Shown here in pieces: positions 1 through 5,072 of a stretch of 7,591 bases of DNA. Where the stretch lies: assembly GCA_964586055.1 (NCBI GenBank), contig CAZPFX010000027.1:1-7591 (forward strand). Direction: 5' to 3'. Origin of the DNA: UM-FILTER-42-14 sp964586055 (lineage in GTDB: Bacteria; Patescibacteriota; Microgenomatia; UBA1400; PJMF01). The translations under genes were made by a program, and so were the position numbers. Numbering within the stretch: the first letter of the stretch is position 1; each line of letters opens with the position of its first letter. Under the pieces are notes generated by a model. The model did no database searches, was not told the origin of the DNA, and was given only the letters and a program-made list of their open reading frames with translations.

Positions 1-236
1 TACTCCAAAAAGCATTAGATCATCACAAATCACCGGCAACCATGATCGAACACGCCATTCGCGCTTTCTCTCCTTGGCCACAGGTTTGGACTATTGTCGA
101 TACTCACAAAGGCAAAAAACGCATGAAGCTTCTCTCAGCGGCAATAAAAAATGAGAAGTTAGTTCTTGAGGATGTTCAGATCGAGGGTAAAGAGGCGGCG
201 AAGTGGAATGAGGTGAGGAATGGAGTCAAAAGGTAG
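1..236 (+). CDS. fmt: Methionyl-tRNA formyltransferase, C-terminal fragment (5' end outside window)
   Basis: The enzyme formylates Met-tRNAi in the cytoplasm using 10-formyl-tetrahydrofolate, giving the fMet-tRNA used in bacterial initiation. Only the C-terminal part is here: the frame is already open at base 3, giving 77 residues before TAG at 234-236. The segment IRAFSPWPQVWT (about bases 57-92) is the conserved RAFxPWPxxxT block at the start of the Fmt C-terminal OB-like domain. LVLEDVQIEGKEAAKWNEV near the end matches the usual 'vQ.eGKk...w.ef' ending. The ATG at 42 is an internal methionine and not the gene start, because the frame is open upstream and RAFxPWP lies deep inside full-length Fmt (about 310 residues). 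The last 11 bp overlap the 3' end of the convergent gene at 226-1029. No terminator directly follows. Confidence 0.88.
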   Translation, partial: LQKALDHHKSPATMIEHAIRAFSPWPQVWTIVDTHKGKKRMKLLSAAIKNEKLVLEDVQIEGKEAAKWNEVRNGVKR

Positions 237-1029
237 CTTCTTCACGATAAGCATCTATCAAATAATCCCCCACTCGTGGAAAAATATCTAAGTCCTCTAG
301 TGCTAAAGTCAAATGACTACTGTCTTCCTGCAAAGTGTATGGTGAAAAAGGAGACGTAATATATTTGGCAATTTCTTTCATTTTACTTGCGACAATACTA
401 ATTTTTTTATCCATCTTGCTACTTGTAACCGATTCCGAAATCACATCTGCTATTAGTTGGTTAGCCACATCTTCTCCAGCAAGTTTAATTAATCGCTCTA
501 AACGCCGATATTCAAGCACTTCGATTATCCAAGAAACACTAAGCCTCAACTTAGGCCTTTTTCTAATCAAATGGCCATATTCATCCCTTATATCTCTAAG
601 AGCTTTTTGTTTACCGTACACTTGAATTTGGATTGCAGCAGAATTTAAATCATAGATTAATTTTGAGGAAACCGTGCTATCCATACTAACTCTAAGATCA
701 TCATCATTAGTTGCATTAGGATCGCTGTCTTTGCCATTGTTTAGATACAGAGGAAATGCTTCCCGAGCTTCCGGCTCTATATCAACCTGAGTTGAATAAC
801 CAAATATTGCATCATATGAATATGTTGACATTTTAGCGACAGCTGCAAGTACGTTTATGTACGCTTGTTGAGCGGGTTCATCATAAACGTCTAATAACCT
901 GGATAAATACTGAACTGCGGATTCACCCTCCCTCGGCTCTGACTTCCTAATCTTCTCCAAACCAAGGGTCTGAGCGTAGTTTTCTTCGAGCTCTTTATCT
1001 GATAGATATGCACTTTTTTCTCTTACCAT
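226..1029 (-). CDS. Unrecognised 267-residue soluble protein
   Basis: I do not recognise a family. The protein is 267 residues, looks mostly helical and charged, and has no cysteine, one tryptophan, no signal peptide and no membrane segment. Residues about 100-115 (NGKDSDPNATNDDD) are a polar, acidic, probably disordered linker between an N-terminal part and a C-terminal part. The C-terminal part holds a basic patch (KALRDIRDEYGHLIRKRPK, about 143-161) and a run of amphipathic helices. The start ATG (complement of 1027-1029) has only a weak purine-rich GAG about 8 bases upstream, plus a promoter candidate at 1072-1099 that would give a leader of roughly 36 nt. The gene is more AT-rich than its neighbours: sampled 60-base lines are about 35-37% G+C, against about 45-60% in the M50 and HAD genes. 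It is also wedged between two housekeeping genes, which is compatible with later acquisition. Its stop overlaps the end of fmt by 11 bp. Confidence 0.75.
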   Translation of the reverse strand: MVREKSAYLSDKELEENYAQTLGLEKIRKSEPREGESAVQYLSRLLDVYDEPAQQAYINVLAAVAKMSTYSYDAIFGYSTQVDIEPEAREAFPLYLNNGKDSDPNATNDDDLRVSMDSTVSSKLIYDLNSAAIQIQVYGKQKALRDIRDEYGHLIRKRPKLRLSVSWIIEVLEYRRLERLIKLAGEDVANQLIADVISESVTSSKMDKKISIVASKMKEIAKYITSPFSPYTLQEDSSHLTLALEDLDIFPRVGDYLIDAYREEATF

Positions 1030-1071
1030 TTTTAATTCTCGAAGATATATCCTAAGATATTGAAGTTTATC

Positions 1072-1099
1072 ATTCTAGATAGTCTTTATTAACTGTCAG
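1072..1099 (-). promoter_or_regulatory. Promoter candidate for the unknown gene
   Basis: Read on the minus strand, CTGACA (complement of 1094-1099; five of six to TTGACA) is followed after 16 bases by TAGAAT (complement of 1072-1077; five of six to TATAAT). The predicted transcript start is near 1065, leaving a leader of about 36 nt before the ATG at 1029. The -35 lies inside the palindrome at 1089-1103, so a protein bound there would compete with RNA polymerase. Confidence 0.5.
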
Positions 1100-1111
1100 T
1101 TAATTTTTTTT
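1088..1111 (+). terminator. Perfect palindrome followed by T8: plus-strand terminator or operator
   Basis: Bases 1089-1103 read TTAACTG-T-CAGTTAA, two perfect 7-bp arms around one base, with a further A-T pair at 1088/1104. Bases 1104-1111 are eight T. On the plus strand this is a weak, AT-rich hairpin plus T-run, like an intrinsic terminator. It would stop plus-strand transcripts that run past fmt before they enter rpmB antisense. On the minus strand the hairpin follows the rpmB stop, but A-rich sequence follows it instead of a T-run, so it is a poor rpmB terminator. Its arms contain the -35 of the unknown gene, so an operator role is equally possible. Confidence 0.45.
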
Positions 1112-1116
1112 GAAAT

Positions 1117-1335
1117 TTACTTCGCAGCTGCAGGCTTAAAATGCGTGGTTAAACCAGCTTTTTTCAGCATGCGCAGAAGTTTTGTAGGCACTCTGAGGCG
1201 TTTCTTTTGACCATTGGCAGTAACCGTCACTGTGTGAAGGTTGTACTTAAAGCCTCTTTTAGAGCGATTTTTCGCATGAGAAACTTTGTTGCCAATGTGA
1301 GCTACTTGTGGATATTTAAAATCGAAACTTGCCAT
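1117..1335 (-). CDS. rpmB: 50S ribosomal protein bL28
   Basis: This is a small basic protein of the large ribosomal subunit, 72 residues long. The bL28 signature is clear: GNKVSHAKNRSKRGFKYNLHTV (about residues 15-36) matches the family's 'G..vSHa.n.tkR.f.pNlq', and the C-terminal half RLRVPTKLLRMLKKAG fits the 'rv.t..lr.~.k.g' helix. The N-terminus starts MASFDFKYPQVAH and lacks the CxxC pairs of zinc-binding bL28 forms, so this is the cysteine-free type. It appears to be transcribed alone. Upstream lies a promoter (1345-1373) whose predicted transcript start falls within about 3 nt of the ATG, and there is no Shine-Dalgarno, so a leaderless or nearly leaderless mRNA is inferred. It diverges from the M50 protease gene and precedes the unknown gene by 87 bp. 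Confidence 0.93.
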   Translation of the reverse strand: MASFDFKYPQVAHIGNKVSHAKNRSKRGFKYNLHTVTVTANGQKKRLRVPTKLLRMLKKAGLTTHFKPAAAK

Positions 1336-1344
1336 AAGGGTCGT

Positions 1345-1373
1345 ATTCTACCATCGAGGTCTACTGACAACAA
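1345..1373 (-). promoter_or_regulatory. rpmB promoter with extended -10
   Basis: On the minus strand: TTGTTG (complement of 1368-1373), a 17-base spacer ending in TGG, then TAGAAT (complement of 1345-1350). TGG directly before the hexamer is an extended -10 (TGn). Nine bases separate the hexamer from the ATG at 1335, so the transcript would start about 0-3 nt before the start codon. Its -35 overlaps the -35 of the opposite M50 promoter by two bases. Confidence 0.65.
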
Positions 1374-1391
1374 GCTACAGTGAGGTATACT
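1364..1391 (+). promoter_or_regulatory. M50 protease promoter (leaderless)
   Basis: CTGACA (1364-1369), a 16-base spacer and TATACT (1386-1391), each hexamer five of six to consensus. The discriminator ACCCAA (1392-1397) leads directly to ATG at 1398, which sits at the expected transcription start. This sets the start codon: the in-frame GTG at 1380 would lie upstream of the transcript. Confidence 0.65.
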
Positions 1392-1397
1392 ACCCAA

Positions 1398-2057
1398 ATG
1401 GGATTAATAAGTATTCTTTTCGAAAATCCAATCGCTTTTTTTCTAGTGGCGGGAATTCTCATCATCTCGATCACCATTCATGAATTCGCCCATGCTTGGG
1501 TGGCTGATAAACTCGGCGATCCTACTCCCCGATACCAGGGGCGCGTCACTCTGAATCCCCTCGCCCACCTAGATCCGCTCGGCACCGCCGCTCTTCTTTT
1601 CATCGGCTTCGGCTGGGGCAAGCCAGTTATGTTCGATCCTTATAATCTCAAAGACCAACAAAAAGATACTGCCCTCATCGCCTTGGCTGGACCGGCCTCG
1701 AATATCTTGATGGCGCTGGTCATTGCCATCATTGCGGGATTTGTTGGCGCGGCCTCACCACTCTTCAACCTCATCGTTTCTCTAAGTCTTTTCTACAACG
1801 TCATGCTGGCGATTTTTAATCTTGTGCCAGTCGCTCCTTTAGATGGCAGCAAAATTCTCATGGGAATCTTGCCAAAAGAAACAGCTTATGAATTCGAAAA
1901 ATTTATGGGGCGCTACGGAATGTTTGTGTTGATCGCTCTGATTTTCCCCTGGGGAGGCGGCGGTTCTCCCATCAGTCAACTAATCTCTCCAATTATCTCC
2001 AGTGTTGTGACTGGGCTGGTGTTTATTTCGAATTTGGTTGGTAGTCTAATTGGCTAG
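1398..2057 (+). CDS. M50-family (site-2 protease type) membrane zinc metalloprotease
   Basis: This is a predicted intramembrane zinc protease of the short, rhomboid-unrelated M50 group often annotated 'site-2 protease family protein'. The protein has 219 residues from ATG 1398. The zinc motif HEFAH is at residues 28-32 in the first membrane segment, with Glu29 as catalytic base. The third ligand Asp149 lies in NLVPVAPLDGSKIL (141-154), the family's 'N.xPxxPLDG'. NPLAHLDPLGT (53-63) and AGPASN (97-102) are also typical. About five hydrophobic segments are visible and there is no PDZ domain, unlike RseP/RasP. Substrate is unknown; the family cleaves membrane-embedded helices such as anti-sigma factors or signal-peptide remnants. 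A GTG at 1380 would add six residues, but the promoter geometry favours ATG 1398. The stop overlaps the convergent HAD gene by 12 bp. Confidence 0.88.
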   Translation: MGLISILFENPIAFFLVAGILIISITIHEFAHAWVADKLGDPTPRYQGRVTLNPLAHLDPLGTAALLFIGFGWGKPVMFDPYNLKDQQKDTALIALAGPASNILMALVIAIIAGFVGAASPLFNLIVSLSLFYNVMLAIFNLVPVAPLDGSKILMGILPKETAYEFEKFMGRYGMFVLIALIFPWGGGGSPISQLISPIISSVVTGLVFISNLVGSLIG

Positions 2058-2681
2058 AAGTGCGGGCAATTCTTCAAGAGAATGAATCGTCTCGGCTTTG
2101 TCATGCTTCTCGTCCGAATTTCTATTAATCCAGATAGGTCGGAAGCGTTTGGCAATAATCAGGCCCTCAATAAAAACTTCTCTGTCATCGATCACTATGG
2201 CACCAAATGGCAATTTTTCCAAACTAGCGGGAGCTACTTTTCTTCGGAAAATAAATGTTAGTTCTTTTTCGAATAATGGCGTCAGTCCTGAGAGCTCCAG
2301 TTTCTTCTCTTGCCAGGGAATAACACCCTGAGAGAAAATGCCGACTCTATAAATCTTTTTCACTTCTTCAATAACGCTGAGAACCTCAGGAAAAACACTG
2401 GCTTCGAAATTGGCCTGATTAAAAAATACAGCTTCTAGTTCTTCTTTCGATACCTTGGGAAACTTGTCAGACAAGAAATTCAACCAATTCCAAGGGTCGT
2501 AATCCGTGGAATCATCAAGGGTAATTTTTTGAATAAACTTCTTATACAACTCTCTTGACTCTTGAGCGGAAATCCCAAGAAACTTGGCTATCGCTCCATT
2601 CAGCAAGCCCGACAACTTATCCGTATCAATCATCGTGCGGTCGATATCGAACAAAATGATTGGTTTTTCTGGAGAAGCCAT
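2046..2681 (-). CDS. HAD-superfamily hydrolase (phosphatase-like)
   Basis: This is a 211-residue soluble haloacid-dehalogenase-fold protein, probably a Mg2+-dependent phosphatase acting on a small phosphorylated metabolite. All four HAD motifs are visible: motif I FDIDRT with nucleophile Asp12 and acid/base Asp14; motif II Ser117 in GIFSQG; motif III Lys148 in FRRKVAP; motif IV AIVIDD with Asp165-Asp166. A helical cap is likely between about residues 18 and 95 (C1 type), with a WNWLNFL stretch in it. Motif I carries Arg where many phosphatases have Gly or Asn. The substrate cannot be read from the sequence; phosphoglycolate- or nucleotide-phosphatase-like labels would be guesses. The start ATG (complement of 2679-2681) sits 5 bases after a perfect extended -10 with no Shine-Dalgarno. 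The gene diverges from the MBL-fold hydrolase over 16 bp. Confidence 0.85.
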   Translation of the reverse strand: MASPEKPIILFDIDRTMIDTDKLSGLLNGAIAKFLGISAQESRELYKKFIQKITLDDSTDYDPWNWLNFLSDKFPKVSKEELEAVFFNQANFEASVFPEVLSVIEEVKKIYRVGIFSQGVIPWQEKKLELSGLTPLFEKELTFIFRRKVAPASLEKLPFGAIVIDDREVFIEGLIIAKRFRPIWINRNSDEKHDKAETIHSLEELPALLAN

Positions 2682-2685
2682 GAGT

Positions 2686-2691
2686 TATTAT
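2686..2691 (+). promoter_or_regulatory. MBL-fold gene -10 box (leaderless)
   Basis: TATTAT (five of six to TATAAT) followed by AACAAC (2692-2697) and ATG at 2698, the same geometry as at the M50 and flavodoxin genes. No good -35 is visible at 16-18 bp upstream, which lies within the HAD coding region. It picks ATG 2698 over the in-frame ATG at 2680. Confidence 0.5.
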
Positions 2692-2695
2692 AACA
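2687..2695 (-). promoter_or_regulatory. HAD gene extended -10 promoter (leaderless)
   Basis: On the minus strand the sequence reads TGT-TATAAT (complement of 2687-2695): a perfect -10 with an extended TGn. The discriminator AACTC (2686-2682) leads straight to ATG at 2681. No convincing -35 is seen at 16-18 bp, which an extended -10 can tolerate. The hexamer overlaps the opposite -10 of the MBL gene by five bases. Confidence 0.6.
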
Positions 2696-2697
2696 AC

Positions 2698-3369
2698 ATG
2701 CTCGACATCAAAACCTTAGTTCTCGGAGAAATGGCTACCAACTGCTACATCGTCATCGACGAAGACTCGAGAGAGGCTATTGTCATCGACCCCGCTGACT
2801 CTGGCGAAACCATTCTGGATGTCATCCTGGCAGAGCAATTAAGCTTAAAAGCCGTAATTCTCACCCACGGGCATTTTGACCATCTCTTAGGACTACTTTC
2901 GATTTATCTATCTTTCCCAAATGTGCCAGTATTTCTCCACCCAGATGATATTTTTCTCTATAATCGCGCTGCTGAAAGCGCCAAGCACTGGCTCGGGCAC
3001 CAGGTCGATCCCCTACCTCCAACGGAAATCTTAACTCCCCTCTCTGAAAAAACGCTGGTCAATTTAGGGAGCAGTCAATTTAGCTTCCTCGAACTCCCCG
3101 GCCATACACCTGGAAGTGTTGCCATTCTCGGACCAAACTGGGCAGTTAGCGGAGACGTAGCTTTCGCGGAAGGTGGTATCGGTCGCACTGACTTTAAGTA
3201 CGCAAGTCCAATGCAGCTTAGCGAATCTCTTCAAAAGCTAAAGAAACTTCCGGACAACTGGACCATTTTCCCTGGACACGGTGAGTCATTCTACGTCTCG
3301 GAATTTCGTGATCTCATTGCTCAAGGTGACGAAAACCAGTACAGTAGTTTGCATGCGACATCGCTTTAA
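2698..3369 (+). CDS. Metallo-beta-lactamase-fold hydrolase, glyoxalase II-like
   Basis: This is a 223-residue soluble dinuclear-metal hydrolase resembling the glyoxalase II/YcbL group, which cleaves thioesters such as S-lactoylglutathione or related compounds. Metal ligands are all present: THGHFDH at 56-62 (His57, His59, Asp61, His62), His136 in LPGHTPGS, Asp153 in SGDVAF, and His194 in FPGHGE. The N-terminus MLDIKTLVLGEMATNCYIV matches the usual family start 'lk.l.lg.~~tNcYiv', supporting ATG 2698. The frame stays open far upstream (to ATG 2584 and beyond), but that stretch is antisense to the HAD gene, and ATG 2680 would add six poorly conserved residues. The separate C-terminal substrate domain of classical glyoxalase II is absent, so the exact substrate is uncertain. 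Its last 17 bp overlap the start of the transporter gene in another frame. Confidence 0.88.
   Translation: MLDIKTLVLGEMATNCYIVIDEDSREAIVIDPADSGETILDVILAEQLSLKAVILTHGHFDHLLGLLSIYLSFPNVPVFLHPDDIFLYNRAAESAKHWLGHQVDPLPPTEILTPLSEKTLVNLGSSQFSFLELPGHTPGSVAILGPNWAVSGDVAFAEGGIGRTDFKYASPMQLSESLQKLKKLPDNWTIFPGHGESFYVSEFRDLIAQGDENQYSSLHATSL
3317..3345 (+). promoter_or_regulatory. Weak promoter candidate before the transporter gene
   Basis: TTGCTC (3317-3322), a 17-base spacer and TACAGT (3340-3345, four of six to TATAAT), with seven bases to ATG 3353. The spacing fits the leaderless layout of neighbouring genes, but both boxes are poor, so read-through from the MBL gene is an equally good explanation. 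Confidence 0.2.
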
Positions 3370-4615
3370 GTCACACTCCCGCCAATTTCACCATTTACCT
3401 AAACTCACGGCTAAATCACAATTGGTCACAGGTTACTTCATCACCATCGTTTTCTTCTACTTAGCCGATGGCCTCATCGCCTACGCCATGCCTATCGTGA
3501 TCGAACAAAACTCAATCAATATGATGGTCGTTGGTATTATTCTAAGTTTAAGTTCCGCAGCCGGATTTCTCACCGATATTATTTTCCCAGAGCTTTTTCC
3601 TACCAGAGGCGTGCGCTTCTACACTCGCCTAGCCCTCGGCTTCGCTCTCGTAACTGCCCTAACTCTCTTTGGTCTGCCCCATATTCTCTGGGTTCTAGCC
3701 TTAGGCAGCGTCCTCTGGGGCGCCTACTATGAAGCCATTAGTTTCTCGCACTTTACTTTTGTTCACCAGCTAATCCCAGCCAAAAAACATGACTCCGCCT
3801 GGGGTTGGCTCGAAACAATTCGCTCTATCGGTTATGTCATCGCCCCCATCTTAGGCGCTTTTCTTTTGCTACAAAATAACAAGCATCCTTTTGGAGTGGC
3901 TCTGTTCTTTTTTCTCCTTGCCAGTGGCATTTTCCTTGGTAGCAGGAAGGCTGCTAAACAGATGAAGCCAGATTTGGTAGCAACGGAGCATCAAACTTTT
4001 TCCCAAGAACTCGGCATTTGGCGAAAGATTTTAAGAAAAATTTGGCATATCTACTTCTTTTACTTTGCCCTAATCATGGTCGATATGGCTTTCTGGAGCG
4101 TCGGCATTCTTCTGTCTGTTGAAATGCTGGAAACTTCTAAACTTAGTAGCCTTGTTTTGCCCGCATACATGGTGCCATTTTTAATAGTGCCTTTATTTGC
4201 TTCAAAATTAAATTTGCGCTGGAAGAAATCTCAGGTGGCCTTTGTGACTGCGGCGGCGGGCGCTCTTTTACTTGCGATCGGAAGTATATTCAGCACCGGA
4301 GTACTATTAATTCTGGCAATCTTTGTGGCTTCAGTATTTTTGGCCTTAGCCACGCCAGAAATTCTAGCAGTTTTCCAAGACTACACCGAAACTCTTGGCG
4401 TGTATGGCAACGACATGGTCGGACTCCAACGCTCTGCCAGTAGCTTCGCCTGGATTATTGGCCCACTTGTGGCCGGCGCCCTCTCAACGCTCATGGGAAA
4501 TCAGCTCACCATGTCATTTTTTGCTTTTGTCTTATTCGTTAGCGCCATAATCGCCCATTTTGGACCTAAGAAAATAGGTCTCTCTCAAAAGGGACTGCAA
4601 AAATCTGGTGTATGA
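3353..4615 (+). CDS. MFS-like 12-helix membrane transporter
   Basis: This is an inner-membrane transporter of 420 residues from ATG 3353. Twelve hydrophobic segments can be counted, with the first around residues 23-48 (LVTGYFITIVFFYLADGLIAYAMP) and a long cytoplasmic loop in the middle (about residues 195-225, rich in charged residues) between helices 6 and 7. This 6+6 layout is typical of the major facilitator superfamily. The classic loop 2-3 motif GxxxDRxGRR is degenerate: only an Asp and a basic RGVRFYTR remain in that region. The substrate cannot be assigned. The frame is open from 3281, but that extension lies inside the MBL gene. ATG 3353 gives a short basic N-terminus (MRHRFKSHSR) suited to a cytoplasmic end. 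No Shine-Dalgarno is visible. The gene overlaps the MBL gene by 17 bp, and its TGA lies within the flavodoxin -10 box. Confidence 0.82.
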   Translation: MRHRFKSHSRQFHHLPKLTAKSQLVTGYFITIVFFYLADGLIAYAMPIVIEQNSINMMVVGIILSLSSAAGFLTDIIFPELFPTRGVRFYTRLALGFALVTALTLFGLPHILWVLALGSVLWGAYYEAISFSHFTFVHQLIPAKKHDSAWGWLETIRSIGYVIAPILGAFLLLQNNKHPFGVALFFFLLASGIFLGSRKAAKQMKPDLVATEHQTFSQELGIWRKILRKIWHIYFFYFALIMVDMAFWSVGILLSVEMLETSKLSSLVLPAYMVPFLIVPLFASKLNLRWKKSQVAFVTAAAGALLLAIGSIFSTGVLLILAIFVASVFLALATPEILAVFQDYTETLGVYGNDMVGLQRSASSFAWIIGPLVAGALSTLMGNQLTMSFFAFVLFVSAIIAHFGPKKIGLSQKGLQKSGV

Positions 4616-4616
4616 T
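4611..4616 (+). promoter_or_regulatory. Flavodoxin gene -10 box (leaderless)
   Basis: TATGAT (five of six to TATAAT), then AACCAC (4617-4622) and ATG at 4623. The hexamer covers the TGA stop of the transporter gene (4613-4615). No recognisable -35 is seen at 16-18 bp upstream. An in-frame GTG at 4608 lies upstream of the box and is rejected as the start. Confidence 0.45.
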
Positions 4617-4622
4617 AACCAC

Positions 4623-5072
4623 ATGACAGTCTCAATCATCTACGCCACCTACTCAAACAGTACGACCATGGCCTCAGAGGTTCTAAAACAAGCTCTGGAA
4701 GCAGCCGGTCATGCGGTAAGTATGAGCATGGCCTACGAGGCTACTCCTGAGATGCTCAAGCCCGCCGATCTAGTCGTTCTCGCCTCTCCCAGTTGGGATT
4801 TTAACGACGAAGAAGGTCAGCCTCACGAAGATTTCTTTGCTTTTTTTGAAAAAATGCCTAAGGATGTTTTTTCTGGCAAAAATTGCGCCCTTTTAGGTCT
4901 AGGTGACAAAAACTATAATAAATTCTGTGGCGCCGTCGATGTTCTTAGAAATCAGCTTGAAGAGTTTGGCTCAAAGATAACCAGTGAGCCACTTAGACTC
5001 GACCAGTACTATCTAAATGAAGCCCAGTGCGTTGAGGAAATTAAGTCTTGGGCAGGTGAAATAGTTAAATAA
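4623..5072 (+). CDS. Short-chain flavodoxin
   Basis: This is a soluble FMN-binding electron carrier of 149 residues, the usual length for a short-chain flavodoxin. The FMN phosphate loop follows the first strand: SIIYATYSNSTTMA (residues 4-17), where TYSNST replaces the common (S/T)xTGxT. ASPSWDFNDEEGQ (54-66) is the W-loop, with Trp58 placed to stack on the flavin. LGLGDKNYNKFCGAVDVL (91-108) is the strongly conserved 'GlGD.~Y..FCgA.d' block, with Tyr98 as the second stacking aromatic. It ends in TAA sharing one base with the ATG of the oxidoreductase gamma-alpha gene (TAATG), which implies coupled translation and a shared role. The likely job is accepting low-potential electrons from that enzyme, instead of or beside ferredoxin. 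ATG 4623 is chosen over GTG 4608 because it gives the normal flavodoxin N-terminus (MTVSIIYATYS) and fits the -10 position. Confidence 0.9.
   Translation: MTVSIIYATYSNSTTMASEVLKQALEAAGHAVSMSMAYEATPEMLKPADLVVLASPSWDFNDEEGQPHEDFFAFFEKMPKDVFSGKNCALLGLGDKNYNKFCGAVDVLRNQLEEFGSKITSEPLRLDQYYLNEAQCVEEIKSWAGEIVK
5054..5059 (+). promoter_or_regulatory. Distant ribosome binding site of the gamma-alpha subunit gene
   Basis: AGGTGA lies inside the flavodoxin gene, 12 bases before ATG 5072. This is longer than the usual spacing of about 5-9 bases, so initiation probably depends partly on ribosomes ending at the overlapping flavodoxin stop (TAATG). Confidence 0.4.

Noticed and set aside
42..236. A complete 64-residue gene starting at ATG 42
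   Set aside because: The frame is open upstream to the window edge, and the RAFxPWP block belongs deep inside Fmt; this is an internal methionine.
335..625. Plus-strand open frame with a hydrophobic N-terminus, like a small membrane protein
   Set aside because: It is fully antisense to the 226-1029 gene. The hydrophobicity comes from the complement of Lys/Glu/Asp-rich helices, and there is no start signal.
1088..1111. Intrinsic terminator for rpmB
   Set aside because: On the minus strand the hairpin is followed by A-rich sequence, with the T-run on the wrong side, so it cannot be a canonical rpmB terminator.
2584..2697. Longer MBL-fold protein starting at ATG 2584 or 2680
   Set aside because: The extra residues are antisense to the HAD gene and do not look like the family. 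ATG 2698 gives the usual N-terminus and sits six bases after a -10 box.
3281..3352. Transporter start at 3281
   Set aside because: The 24 extra residues are an out-of-frame reading of the MBL C-terminus, including its conserved region after PGHGE, and are not membrane-like.
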